DNA of 64,000 nucleotides from contig SRSI01000004.1 of assembly GCA_005656395.1 (NCBI GenBank), positions 930,001 to 994,000 on the forward strand, written 5' to 3'. The notes beneath the pieces were generated by a model that was not told the origin of the DNA, did not search any database, and saw only the letters and a list, made by a program, of their open reading frames with translations. Positions within the stretch are counted from its first letter, which is position 1; every line of letters begins with the position of its first letter. A program made the position numbers and the translations under genes. This stretch comes from Strongyloides papillosus (lineage: Eukaryota > Nematoda > Chromadorea > Rhabditida > Strongyloididae). This document shows, in pieces, positions 12,675-23,794 of this stretch.

Positions 12675-14348
12675 ATGGCAAGTAATCAGATTAAGTTAGA
12701 CGCAATACCTTTAGATGAGTTTAAAGGCAATTCTAGAGAATACTTGGATTATCTAAGGAAATTCTTCATTATTTACGATATTAACGTTAAAGAAGACATT
12801 GAACATGTTAAACGTTTTTTAAGAATCCAAAGTAATTTCATCACCACCCTTTTTTTCGATATATACAAAGACATTGAGTCATGGGACAGAAAAGCTGTAG
12901 AAGAATTTTGTAGTTCCTTGATGTCAGATTTTCCCAATAGATCCACAAATGAGTTAACAGACCTAGTCACTGTAGATGAGTATTACGCAATTAATGACAT
13001 TGAAAAGTTAGTAGCACTATCAGACAGCAAAAATGATAACTCTTTTAAAAATAGTACCTTTCCTCCTGAGTTTAGAGAAGAAGATAAACCTGTTTCCCAA
13101 ACAGCATCTTCAGAAAAGATTAAGGATAAGGTTAAAAACCCTAATACCTCTGATTTAACAGTTAAGATAGATAACATTAAGAGTCTTTCAGAGACAAGTA
13201 CTTCTAAAATAACCTGAAGTAATAGCAATCTCCAACCAAGTAAAACATTATTAGATAAACATTTTTCATATAGCCTTTCAATTCGTGAGAACAACTTAGA
13301 TGAGTTATATAAAAAAGCTGTTGAAAGTATTAATCCTGATACCCAATTAGATAAGCTTAATAAAAAAGCTGCTAAAATTATCTATTCCACTATCTATGGT
13401 GGAACAATTGATAGTAGAAGAAAGACTAAATCTTCTGATTATTGCCATAATGTTTCTTCACTTGTTGACAGAACTGTTGATAGTTGTCATTCGTGTTTAA
13501 CGATGAGAAAATTTCCTTATAAATTGTATGCGTCATGGGTCACTGCTGCACACCCTAGGCGAATTAGTTCATTTTATTCATGTTATGTTAGTAACTCAAC
13601 ATTAATTATGCTTGTGGATTATCCTTTTAATTTTATGTATGCTCAGGTTTTACCTGGTCAATTTTCTCAAGCTATCATTAAATTTTTAAGTCCAACAATG
13701 GACGAGTATCCCCTAGTTATCCTCATCTATGATGCGGAGTCTGCCCTTACTTCTAACACTTTGTCAGAGTTCTTTTCTTCATATGGAATCGGTTTTCACA
13801 ATAATTTACAACCTCCCAATACTCAGAAAATTACATCTATAAAGTATCGCCTAAAATCAAATGGTCGAATTGAGGGTCGTATAAATTCACTTCACAAAAC
13901 ATTTAAAAAAGCTGATCTACTGAATATTTTGCCTTTCCAAAGATTGCAATGGGCTACTAATGCATTGAATACTTCTTTATCTAGAACCAAAAATTCGAAT
14001 GGTGGAAATCAGTTTCTACTACCAGCCGAAAAATACTATTTGAATTAGTCAGTTATACTACTTAAACTGCCTACTTTTGAAGAATATGCTCCGTCTTCAC
14101 TACATACACTATACACATTATCTGACTCAATACTATTGAGCAACAATGAATCAACTGTTGACGTTCCTGAATCTTCACTAACAACTCCTCCTTTCTTCCC
14201 CCCGGAATGTCAACATGCGCTAGATGAATCTCTTGATAAAAGCCATGTTGAAATTTATCTTAATTCTCTCCAGCCGTCTATTAACGTACAGAAAGTGGTA
14301 ATCAACGTTGATTTTGATTATGCATCGAATACCTCTAGTTATGACTAG
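12675..14348 (+). pseudogene. gag-integrase reading frame of the LTR retrotransposon, two in-frame stops
   Basis: One frame runs from ATG 12675 to the stop at 14346-14348 and is broken only by TGA at 13215 and TAG at 14046. The first 180 codons (MASNQIKLDAIPLDEFKGNS onward) resemble a gag N-terminus. After the TGA comes an H2C2-type integrase zinc finger ending SCHSC at about 13480-13500. An integrase catalytic core follows, with an Asp in LIYDAESALTS and a Glu in SNGRIEGRI; the first Asp position is unclear. Protease, reverse transcriptase and RNase H are absent between gag and integrase. Decayed, or an internally deleted passenger. Confidence 0.75.
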
Positions 14349-14533
14349 TATGAAAGAGGGTTTGATAAGAAAGGGAAGTATCCTTACTCTAACTTATGGA
14401 AACAAATTGCGGACCTTATGCCTACGTCATATTGGGCTTATCATTGCATAAGAGATGTTTTTCCTCTTCACATGATAATACGGAAGAGATTCTGAGTCTG
14501 TTGAAATAACTACCTTACCCCTCTTCCACCGGA

Positions 14534-14667
14534 TGCTGCGTCAAACATGATGTTTGACACAAAAAAAAAACTATTATATATAACATATCTTTATTGTATC
14601 TTTAGTTCTTATAATAAATCATCTTAAGTAACTCATTATTATTTTATAGGGTGTTGTTAACACCACA
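14534..14667 (+). repeat. 3' LTR
   Basis: 134 bp, TGCTGCG to ACCACA, colinear with the 5' LTR and followed by the target duplicate TAAAC at 14668-14672. A clear polypurine tract is not visible just upstream. Confidence 0.85.
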
Positions 14668-15114
14668 TAAACAATGCAAAATATTGGGTTGTCGCATACA
14701 CTTTGCTGTTTTTTTACAAAGATATATATGTTTAACTTTTTAAATTAATGTGACTTTCTTTAATTTTGATATTTTTTATGACATTATGCCTATTTAGATC
14801 TTAACTTGTTTTTTTATTTTATAAAATATGCTATTAAAATTCAATTTCGTGTAAAATTATTGATGTTTTAATAAAGATCATTATTCTAAACAATCTATTA
14901 ACGACAATAAGTTTAAAAATTTTACAACAATAATAAAGAAAAGCAGTAATTATTTACTCACACAAAGTATTATTATTTAAAAATATTATTTTAGTATTCG
15001 TTCTTATTTTAAATTAAAATATGTAAAAGTTATTTTTTTTACTATAAATAAAAATCTATATTATTTTATAACTTTTCATAAGTTTGATTTTTAAAGGTGA
15101 TCTTTAAAAGACAT

Positions 15115-15809
15115 GGAAAATGGAATTTGACAGTCAACTACATTAAATATGCTATATTTTTGTAAAATTTGCTACATCTTATGACATTTTGCATAATCTT
15201 TTTGACCAATTTGTGCTATCTTTGTACATTTTGTGCCATCTTTTTTAGCAATTTGCACCATCTTAGTACATTTTTGCGACATGTATCGGTCACACCAAAT
15301 AAAATATTCTTCAACATAATTTAGGCATGTTAAAGAGTAAAATAATATTATTAAAATAAAGTGGAATTGAATTGGAAAAAGTGACTTTCGCTTGTCTATT
15401 GGGTAACAAAAATGGTTTTTTTAAGAAACATACATAATATGGGCAAGCGAAAAAGCATTCTTTTTTATTTTTTACTAACTTATTTTTTGATTATTCCATT
15501 GGATTCAGTTCACACACAACAACGCACTTTACAGCGACCTCTACCCTAATGAAGTTAAAAAAGAGACGATGAAAATCAACTTGCCCGTGGTCACCTATGA
15601 TCAAGCGAAATGACATTAAAAAAAAGGAAAAAATATGAGTAACCATGGACAAGGGAATGTCTACCGTCTGAAAAAAGACGGCGCAAACTGGTCAAAAAGA
15701 TGTAGCAAAAATAACAAAACTGGCGCAAATTGATAAAAAAGATGTAGCAAATTTTACAAAGATGTAGCATATTTAATGTAGATAACTCTTAAATTCTGGG
15801 GTTCAAAAC
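15115..15809. mobile_element. foldback MITE inside element X
   Basis: Flanked by ACAT at 15111-15114 and 15810-15813. The arms (about 15115-15270 and 15650-15809) are inverted copies containing CTACATTAAATATGC and repeats of a roughly 30-bp unit built on TTTGCTACATC. Absent from the second X copy at the matching position, so it is a clean later insertion. Its 400-bp centre has no evident gene. Confidence 0.75.
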
Positions 15810-16787
15810 ACATTATGAAAAAAGATTAGAGCATCAAATGTGAAAATTTCATAAAATACAATTTATAATAATTCAAACGATTGAAAAATATTTAAAAAGT
15901 GTACTGTAATATGTTAAAAATGCTTTTTTTTATAAAAGTGTTTGTAATTTTACAAAGAATTAAATTCTAACCTTGTATTTTAAAATGTATTGTAGAAAAC
16001 AACTTATGTTCTGAAATAAAAATAGTATACCAAAAAAAAAAACTTATTTTAATAATTCACTAATTATTGTTTTAATTTTTCATGTACAAAATAATTGTGA
16101 TAAAATTAGACGAAAATCAAGAAAATTCTAATTTTTTTAGGTATGACAAATTGTTACATTTTATGCAAACCTGTGTTCTTTTTTTTCTGTGTGTAAAGGG
16201 TTCTCTTCTATCCTCTTCATTATTGAGGTCAAAATTAACCCCTTCGAATTTCTCAAACCACTGACGCAAAAAGCGTTCAGAAGTTGCCCCTTATGCATTC
16301 ACTATATTTCGATATGTTTCAACTCTATTACGTCTAAGTTTAAATTCATGTAAGAAATTTACCCGTAATTCCCTTTTTGACAAATTTTTACGATCGGACA
16401 CAACTTTTTAAAAAATTAATTTAAAAATTAAGGTAATATGCAAAATATTATCGGGGTAATCCCCCTACATTTCTGCATAAAGACTGTTTTAATATGAATT
16501 TATTTATTTTAATTTTTTTCAATGGAAAATTGTAGTAAGAATTTGCAGCCATTATTTTTTCTTCAACCTAATAAAGTTAAATATTTTATTTGGTGTCATA
16601 CCTTCAAATTTATAAATAATACAATAAAAATATCAAAATTACTTTCAAAAAATAATAATATTTTTCTACCCTTCTAAAGTGTATTTTTATTACTAATAAA
16701 TGCTTAGCCACAAGCAATTTCCTTAAAACCCCTAAAAATTATACAATATTAAAATATATTAGTATATAATTTCTGTTTGGGCATTAT

Positions 16788-16949
16788 GTTGCGTCAGTGA
16801 CATTTAAGTGACGCGTCTTGTTTGTTTGGGTTTAATGTGTATAAATATCGTGTAATTGTGATGACTAATCAGTTCTGTGTTCCCCCTTCGTTTGTAACGT
16901 TTGTATTTTTTTAAATAAATATATTATTATTACTAACTTTATTCTAACA
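16788..16949 (+). repeat. probable solo LTR
   Basis: Starts TGTTGCGTCAGTGACATT and ends ATTCTAACA (TG...CA form). Contains a TATA box (TATAAATA near 16841), an ATCAGTTCTG initiator-like run and an AATAAA signal near 16915, in that order, as an LTR should. No partner LTR or clear target duplication was found. Confidence 0.5.
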
Positions 16950-17079
16950 ATTTCTTAATAACTTTTGGGATTACAAAAGTATCACTTAATATATAAATTG
17001 AAGGTGGCTTTATACCAAGTCAAACAAAAACAATGACAAATTTAAATTTCAAAAACTCTATAGTTTAACTATAATTATG

Positions 17080-17790
17080 AAAGACGGAAAAAGTATTATC
17101 GAATTATTACAATTATCAGAATGCAATAAGAAAGACTATAATGTAAATAAAAGTGTTTAGGAAAAAATGAAACGGGAAACGATTTGAAATTCATAAACAT
17201 TCAAGAGGAAAATCGAAATGTAACATCTTATATCAACAGAAAACGTCTATTAAACGAAATGAAGTTGACTTCTAAAAGAAGAAAAATAAATTTAGAGTAA
17301 TTCGATGAGTCTGAAAAAGAAATTGAAGAAAACTACTTCTTCTTTGGAGAAAATTGTTAGCTACAGTGTTATCAATGAAATAGAAGAATATAGAATACGT
17401 TGGCATTGTTGGTCTAAAAAAATGACTCTTGGCAAACAATTGGTAAATTTAATGTAAGTTTAGAATTTAACAATTATTAAATACAGCTACGTTTAGGATT
17501 CACTCTATGTTATGATTATAAAAGGAGGAATTCTGAAAAAAATAAAATAGATTACATAATGGATAAACATATAATAGATGCAAAAGAGGAATAAAATGTC
17601 ATCCAAATGATATTGCAAGATTTTTGTTACTATTAAGGACGAATATGATATATGTACGTGTCGCGTCTTACTCAAGAAGTGATATGTTTATTACTGAATC
17701 ATATAAAATCCTAAAGAAATCTAAATCACTGTACTCAAAAATTATAAATAGAATATTACAAGTACAAATCTGATTTTTGACAATATAACT
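17080..17790 (+). pseudogene. decayed coding sequence, unidentified
   Basis: Stretches of 40-60 codons are protein-like but break between frames: near 17170-17299 (NDLKFINIQEENR onward), near 17340-17450 (EEYRIRWHCWSKKM) and near 17600-17745 (KCHPNDIARFLLLLRTNM). The W-C pattern suggests a zinc-cluster transposon protein, possibly linked to the LTR just upstream. I cannot name the family. Confidence 0.35.
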
Positions 17791-18270
17791 ATAAAAAAGA
17801 TTTGCTAACTTTAAGAATAATGTATTAAAAGTATTTTATAAACGAGCGAGACTCTTATGTTATAATTAATATTAATATTATTATTATTTATTAATAATAA
17901 TTAAATTGTATCATTTTCATTCGAGAAAAATTTTATATCTACTATCATTTTTGAGAGTCAAGATTTCAAAGTTCAAGTCTGTAAATTTACGCATAGGTAG
18001 ACCTAATAAATCCACCTCAAATGAAAGAGATAAATAATTAAACAAAATAATTTACTTCAAATTATCTAAACATGTATATACATTATTTCTCCAAAAATTA
18101 TATAAAATCGTTGCAAGCGTCAACCCCTTGAAAAAAAACATAGTATTTACACATATGCCTGCTTTTCTATATCTATATTAGTTGTTTTGGTAAGGTTACA
18201 TATTGCCTCTTATTTAATAATAATTATTTACTCATTTGAAGTACCTTCTCTTCTTAACTTTTACTTGTAA

Positions 18271-18861
18271 ATGCAACTGACAAGATTTTTATCTCGTCTT
18301 TCATATGTACAGGGACAATATTACAATGGTAAAGTTCGAGAATACTTTTATTACATAGATCATGAAGGCCAATTATTTTTACATGATTCAAAAATGTATA
18401 ATTTTACCACCTGTTTTAAAGATAAAAGATTTTTAACTTTTTTTTTTCGGAACTTAATAATAAATGATGTTAAACGATATGGTGAAGAATTTCCTTACTT
18501 ATCAGTATGTGGTAATGAATTAAATTTTGTTAGTTGTGATGATAAACCTATTGTTTATACAAAATGGAATGAAGATAATGATACTTTTCAAATAAATTGG
18601 TCAAATCGTCAACAAAAGATTAATGTAAGTTTTGATGTTTATCTATATTCATCAAACCTTTCATAGCCAGCCAATTTATTTATGCTCGAAAACGGGAGAT
18701 TATACCACTCTAGTACATTTGACAATTACGGTCTTGTTAGATCTTCATTGGCCGACAAATTTTTCCCAATGTTTTTGTTTGATGATGAAGGACAACCCAC
18801 CCATATCAACTGGAAAGGAAAATTAATAAAACTTGACAATGTCATACCAAAACACTTGTAG
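18271..18861 (+). CDS. UPF0598 family protein (C8orf82 homologue)
   Basis: Exons 18271-18624 and 18667-18861 with a 42-bp GT-AG intron encode 182 residues. The central block is strongly conserved with animal UPF0598 proteins: YVQGQ, REYFYYIDHEGQLFLHDSK, FTTCFKDKRFLTFFFRNL and FPYLSVCGNELNFVSCDDKP; the C-terminal part ends with INWKGKLIKL. The function of the family is not established. It lies 95 bp from the stop of a convergent gene. The start is the first ATG after an AT-rich leader, and the protein begins close to where the conserved part begins. Confidence 0.88.
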
Positions 18862-18956
18862 TAATCTTTAGATAGTTTATTAGTTACAAATTGTAAGTAA
18901 GAACGATTATCAATAAAAAAAATACTTAATGTACGATTTTATTAAATTAATATAAA

Positions 18957-19529
18957 TTAATGTGAAACCTTTTTCTTTTGGCTTTCAAGAAAACGCACAA
19001 TCTTGATTCGGAATTGATCAATATGCTTCTGAATATCATATCCATTAAAAATAATCAATGTCAGAGAAATGAGGAAAACAATAGCCATTAAGTATGAAAG
19101 TTTATTAGCATTCACATGATGACATAGTTTAGACATTCTACATCCAACAGATGTCTTTGGAATTTCTTTTACAGGCTGTTGTGGCGTTATTGGTCGTGTA
19201 GTTTCAGTTCCTTGGTCTTTTGGAAGAGCTCTTTTACGAAGAACCATTCTAGTTGGTTCTACAATTGGTTTTTCTTTCTCTAAATTTCTAACTTCCTTCT
19301 TTTCCACATTCTTATTTGTAACATCGGCGACCTTGTTTCGAGATCTTGATCTATCTTTAGGGTTTATTTTTGTTGTTTTTGATTTTCTTGGTTCAGTATT
19401 AGTAGTTTTACGTGATTTACTACTTGATCTAGGACGTTGTTCGGTCTTGGATATACGGCTTCTTGAATTTGACCTTCTTCTCTGGGGTAATGGAGTTTTG
19501 GGTTTTGAGATCGAGGCGTCAGCTGACAT
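18957..19529 (-). CDS. basic RS-rich protein with one C-terminal membrane segment
   Basis: Single exon, 190 residues. Residues 1-110 are rich in Arg, Ser, Lys and Pro (RRRSNSRSRISK, SSSKSRK) and likely disordered. A hydrophobic helix at about 144-163 (LMAIVFLISLTLIIF) is followed by a short basic tail. This layout is that of a tail-anchored or inner nuclear membrane protein with a nucleoplasmic basic domain. I do not recognise a family, and the location is inferred from composition only. Confidence 0.6.
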   Translation of the reverse strand: MSADASISKPKTPLPQRRRSNSRSRISKTEQRPRSSSKSRKTTNTEPRKSKTTKINPKDRSRSRNKVADVTNKNVEKKEVRNLEKEKPIVEPTRMVLRKRALPKDQGTETTRPITPQQPVKEIPKTSVGCRMSKLCHHVNANKLSYLMAIVFLISLTLIIFNGYDIQKHIDQFRIKIVRFLESQKKKVSH

Positions 19530-21564
19530 CTTAAAAAGTTATTTCTGTAAGAAAAAATGTTGAAATAAACTTGATTAATAAAATAGATGTGTGAGTATCT
19601 TAATCACCATCTAACTATATAAAAATACTATATAAATAAATGTGTTGTAAAAAATGGTAATTTGTGGATTAATTTTTGGGTAGCTTAGAAGGATAAAAAG
19701 ATGAGGTGTGTTAGGACATATTCTATGTGTCCTATTATAATGTTTTGACCTAAAAGACGCGCCATAATTGTAGTTGGTGGTAAGTAATATAATAAATCTT
19801 GTTGTATGCAGTGACGGGGATAGTATTAAATGTTTTAAACTAAATACAGATTCTATCAAGACAACACAATTAATAATACTAAGGGTTTAAAGTTCAATAT
19901 AAAGGCGGGTTATTTTTCAATACAAAAATCTTGTTTATTTTCCCAGATTATTAGTAATAGTTTGTAGAATTTTTTAAGATGATAAGGAATATTATAAGAA
20001 GAAATAAAGTTGTTGTTAAATTATTTGAAGCGGAAAAATAATTTACTTAGAAACAAAAAAGGCTTTGCAATTATTGTATTCAGATTTATTCGGTTTATTT
20101 TAAAACTTTTAAGGCATCTTATATTACTACCATTTACATTGTTGCACAAAATATTTCTCGATCTCATGGCAGTAAAAATATCATTTTTCTTTAATTTAAA
20201 TACATCCCAAAACTACTTTATTTCATCTATAGTTTATTGTTTATTAATTCACAATTGTGATATATTTCAATGATTGTTTTTTGGCTGTACTTTTTAACCA
20301 GCTTTTAACGAAAAGCATTCCTAATACGAAATGTTAGATTCTTAAGGTAATAATGTCTCATGTAAAAACATCGCATAAAAAGGTAAGAATCTAGTAATTT
20401 AGGGTGACTAATTATCAAACAACAATTAAAAATGATTGTCTAATACTCAATTCACCCATATCACTACATCTTTTTTCTTTTTACTACAATAAATATTTTA
20501 TTCCAGTTTTCGCTGGGTTACGTTCGTAAATGCGTTTATTGGTAAATGAAAGAATTTTTATTTTACTTTGTTAAATCGTTTTATTTGTAAAAATTCTATA
20601 TTCGGAGGGAACTTTCTTCTATTTTCTATTAGATTATTCTCATAAATGTACTTGTAAATATAAAATACATACCAAATAATAAAAATATGATATTAATACT
20701 TATTTTTAAATATCTCTTTCAATTTTTACTTCAGACACTTTATGTTCTATTTGTAGGTAGACAGAGAAAAAAATGAATCTGGAAATATCTCTGTTAAAAT
20801 AATTCATAAATGAGAAGAAAAAAACAATACTGGTATGATAAACATATAGAAAAAGAAGACAATTAATAATATAAATAATGATGATGTAAATATTCAGAGA
20901 AATAAACTAAGTTATAATGTAAATGGGGGTAATATTGATGACAAATTTAAAAGAATATTTTCTTTAATCGTATTTTACAATGTGTGACGACAATCTATTA
21001 CTCCTACTAAATTGTCATGGAAATTACACGCATTGCAAAAAAATTGAATTGATATTCTAAATTCTTATAAGACCTTCTTTCTTCAAATTAATTTTTAGCT
21101 TAACTTTTGTAGTAATTTCGTATTTTTCAACTATTATATATACCATTAATTAATGTAAAAATATTTGGGAAATTATTAACATTTGATTTTAAAACTACGA
21201 AAAAAGAAATAACGTTTTTCTTAATTTCGTGTGATCTAGATTTGATAACTTCACTAAGACTGCCTTTTAATCGATTGTTTAAATCATCCCAAAAAAAATA
21301 ATTTTGTTTAATATAATATGAAATAAGTATTTATTATTAATTTGCCATCTTCTTTTTATTTATTTATTTGCCGTTGAACATTAAAAGACGTCACCAGATC
21401 ACATTTCATTTAATACATATATATTAAATAATCTCTAATACTATAAGTTTTAGTTACTTACAAAGAAACCTGTAAAAGATATATTGTTATTGACAAAGTT
21501 TTATTTTTAAATACATTTGTTAATATTTACTCTAAACATAGTTATACTAACATTCTTTATTACC
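19530..21564. other. intergenic
   Basis: About 2 kb, very AT-rich. Open frames at 19611-19859 and 20010-20273 are hydrophobic or low-complexity, with no supporting splice or domain signal. Nothing else seen. Confidence 0.5.
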
Positions 21565-22196
21565 ATGAATTTTTGCTTACTACTTATTTTTATTTTTTTA
21601 AACACAATATATGGTAAATTTATATACTTCGTAACTAATTATTTATATATTTATTAATTATAGGAGCAATTTTCAAATGTCTTGATAATTGTGAGTGTGA
21701 TGACAGTGAAGGAGTTATTCATTGTCACGAATTAAAATTAACATTTTTGAATTTACCAAAAAAACCTATGGAAAATTACAGAGTATTAAGATTAACAGAT
21801 AATAATTTAGAGTATTTGCCTAGTGAAGAAATGTTAAAAAGTAAATTTCCACAATTAACAGGAGTTGATGTTGAGGGAAATTCAAATTTTGATTGTGATT
21901 CTATAAAATATTATAAAAGATTAACAATTTTTAGTGATTGTACAGATAAAGGTATAATAGAGTCAAAGAAAGTTACAACTACGTCATCAACAACAGATGC
22001 ATCGGGTGATGACGATTGCGATATTCAGTGCAAGATTAGTAATAAAGCCCAAGAATTTGCAAATTATGCAAAACGTTATTGGAAGAAATTTGTTGAAAAA
22101 TTGGAACAATTCGATAGAGAAAACAAAACATGGATTGAAATTAAAGGTGTTTTTAAAAGTTTTAAAAATACATTGGCAGATGTTTTTAATTCATAA
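21565..22196 (+). CDS. short secreted leucine-rich-repeat protein
   Basis: Exons 21565-21613 and 21664-22196 encode 193 residues; the 50-bp intron splits the Gly codon after the signal peptide. Residues 1-16 are a signal peptide (MNFCLLLIFIFLNTIYG). A Cys cluster CLDNCECDDSEGVIHC at about 21-36 resembles an LRR N-terminal cap. One or two repeats follow (VLRLTDNNLEYLP and FPQLTGVDVEGNSNFDCD), then a Thr/Ser linker, a second Cys pair and an amphipathic tail. It is much shorter than typical LRR receptors and has no membrane anchor, so secretion is inferred. Confidence 0.72.
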
Positions 22197-22377
22197 CAAG
22201 TTTACTGTATATTTTTTAATTTATGATCATAAAATTAGTAAATATTTTCATCTCGGCTTGTAAGATTTATTTTTAAATTATTTAATACTTGTTTTGAATA
22301 TTTTTTGAAACTGTTTTGTTTTATTGCTATATATATATATATAAAGTATCAAAAATAAATATCGTAAGTTTTAAAAA

Positions 22378-22530
22378 ATGTTTTTCAATAATGAATTTTT
22401 AAGATTGTTATTTATAACAATATTCTATATTTTGTTATGTCTTCCAGCAACGATTGAAGCACAATTTCTTAATTCATGGGGTAGCTTCTTCACATTATTT
22501 TGTGAATGTGGTAAAAGTAGCATGGGCTAG
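22378..22530 (+). CDS. candidate 50-residue secreted peptide
   Basis: A single ATG frame of 50 codons, too short for common gene callers. Residues 1-28 look like a signal peptide (LLFITIFYILLCLPA core, EA before the cleavage site). The predicted mature part is about 22 residues with two cysteines (CECG) and a Gly C-terminus that could be amidated. It lies between two other secreted-protein genes on the same strand. No homologue is known to me; coding status is inferred from signal-peptide quality and position. Confidence 0.45.
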   Translation: MFFNNEFLRLLFITIFYILLCLPATIEAQFLNSWGSFFTLFCECGKSSMG

Positions 22531-22840
22531 AAGTACTTTAATTATTTTTTAATATTAAATATGATTTATTATTTGTGTTTTGTAAAATAATAAAATTTTT
22601 TTCTTATTTTCACGTTTAATTTTTTTGTAAGTAAATATTTCTATCATAATAAGATGAATCATACTATCATATAATATATGTATATATCATTTTGATATTT
22701 AAATTGAAGTATCTATCTAGAATAATTATACACTGTCGTAAGGTGAAAATAAAATCTATATAAACAATATTGAGTGTAGTAAAGTTGTTGTAAACGAAAT
22801 GTACATCATCACGGCGGCCCTGACATAAAACGCATATCAT

Positions 22841-23757
22841 ATGAAGAAAATGAAAGTCTACTTCTACTCAATATTTTTTATATTTCCTTCTATAATTTTG
22901 TCAGGAAAAGATTCCGCAGAAAATAAATTTCCTTTTCTTGCAAATTTAACTAAACAACAAAAAGATGCTTTTTTTAATATAAGAAAAAATCCGAATTTAA
23001 CAAAACAAGATGTTAAAGAGAAAGAAGCAAACTGGGCAACTCAAATAAGCAATGATGTTAGGGTAATTTTTAATAACAGTTGTAAAATTTACCTTTTTTT
23101 AAATCAATTTAGCGTGCATTTGATGAGTATATGATTAAAGAAGATAAAATTAGAGTGGATTATCAAAAAAAACTATTGGAAGAATCAGAAAAATTATCTG
23201 AACCAGCTAAGGAAGTTTTTAGAAAGATTGAAACTGTCAAAGCCAATATGGATATTACTAAAAAAGAAGAGAAAAAAATTATTTCAAGAATTTTATCCAA
23301 AGCATCACCTGCAATAAAACAAGAATTAAAAAGAATCCTCCCTAAAAAAGATGATTTTTATAGACAACAGATAAATAAAACTAATGATAAAACTTATGGA
23401 ATAGATCCTGATTTAGTACAAAAATATCTTGACATAAAAAGAAAATCTAATAAAACAAAATTAGAAATAAAAAATGAACAAGCCAAATTCATTGAAGAAC
23501 AAGATGAGGAGACACAAAAAAAATTCAGAGATCATCTCCAAGAAGTAGATGCAAGAAATGAAGCTAAACAGAAAACAGAATTAGAACTTTATGAAAAATT
23601 ATCACCACAAGCTAAGGAAGTTTATGATAAAATTTTAGCAGTACGTGGAAATGATGAATTGAGTTATAAAGAAGAAAAAAAAGAAATTAAAGATATAATA
23701 AATCAAGCACCAAAAAATGTAAAGAATGAATTAAAAGTATTTAAATATACAAAATAA
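22841..23757 (+). CDS. SXP/RAL-2 (DUF148) family secreted protein with two tandem domains
   Basis: Exons 22841-23062 and 23113-23757 (50-bp intron, phase 0) encode 288 residues. Signal peptide about 1-22. Domain 1, about 28-150, has PFLANLTKQQKDAFF, nLTK, a WA motif, a charged coiled region and LSEPAKEVFRKI then KASPAIKQELKRI. Domain 2, about 171-288, repeats the same order, ending LSPQAKEVYDKI then QAPKNVKNELK. SXP/RAL-2 proteins are nematode-specific, secreted and often immunogenic; several bind metal or lipid, but no role can be read here. Most members have one domain, so the tandem form is unusual. Confidence 0.85.
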
Positions 23758-23794
23758 TTATTCATTCATTTAATGATAAATAGGTAAATATATT

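Larger units (their letters stand above)
8680..14667 (+). mobile_element. LTR retrotransposon, non-autonomous (reverse transcriptase missing)
   Basis: Two LTRs begin TGCTGCGTCAAACATGATG and end GTTAACACCACA. The whole is flanked by a 5-bp duplication TAAAC (8675-8679 and 14668-14672). The 5' LTR is 8680-8725 plus 11649-11739, split by a later DNA transposon; the 3' LTR is 14534-14667 (134 bp). A primer binding site starts directly after the 5' LTR. Without the inner insertion it is about 3.06 kb. The single coding frame holds a gag-like part and an integrase but no protease, reverse transcriptase or RNase H, so it would depend on a helper element. Confidence 0.85.
8555..16193 (+). mobile_element. 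element X copy 1 (non-autonomous TA-inserted transposon), itself interrupted twice
   Basis: The ends are CACACAGAAAAAAAGGACA at 8555 and its near complement ending CTGTGTG at 16193, with TA on both sides (8553-8554 and 16194-16195). It sits inside the mariner relic. Its own sequence is in three blocks: 8555-8679, 14668-15114 and about 15810-16193, close to 1 kb in all. Joined, they align base for base with an inverted second copy at 50369-51331, which proves that the intervening blocks are later insertions. No open frame of note; probably mobilised by another transposase. Confidence 0.85.
8024..16571 (-). mobile_element. mariner element relic, outermost layer of the nest
   Basis: The left end TTAGGTTGGGGAATAAATAA at 8024 matches the complement of the right end at 16571 (TTAGGTTGAAGAAAAAATAA); both are flanked by TA. 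Minus-strand translation gives mariner transposase pieces. The N-terminus lies at about 16380-16207 (KRELRVNFLHEFKLRRN, ERFLRQWFEKFEG, NFDL). The C-terminus lies at about 8460-8110 (ARFHVSKLILKKL, HPPYSPDL, then SNGYYFDKF near the end). Frames contain stops and shifts, and the middle third, including the central catalytic part, is absent at the junction with the inner insertion. It is dead. Confidence 0.85.

Noticed and set aside
19611..20273. Two open frames (19611-19859 minus, 20010-20273 plus)
   Set aside because: Hydrophobic or low-complexity, with no start context or domain.
22328..22342. Short TA repeat
   Set aside because: Simple sequence, expected in this base composition.
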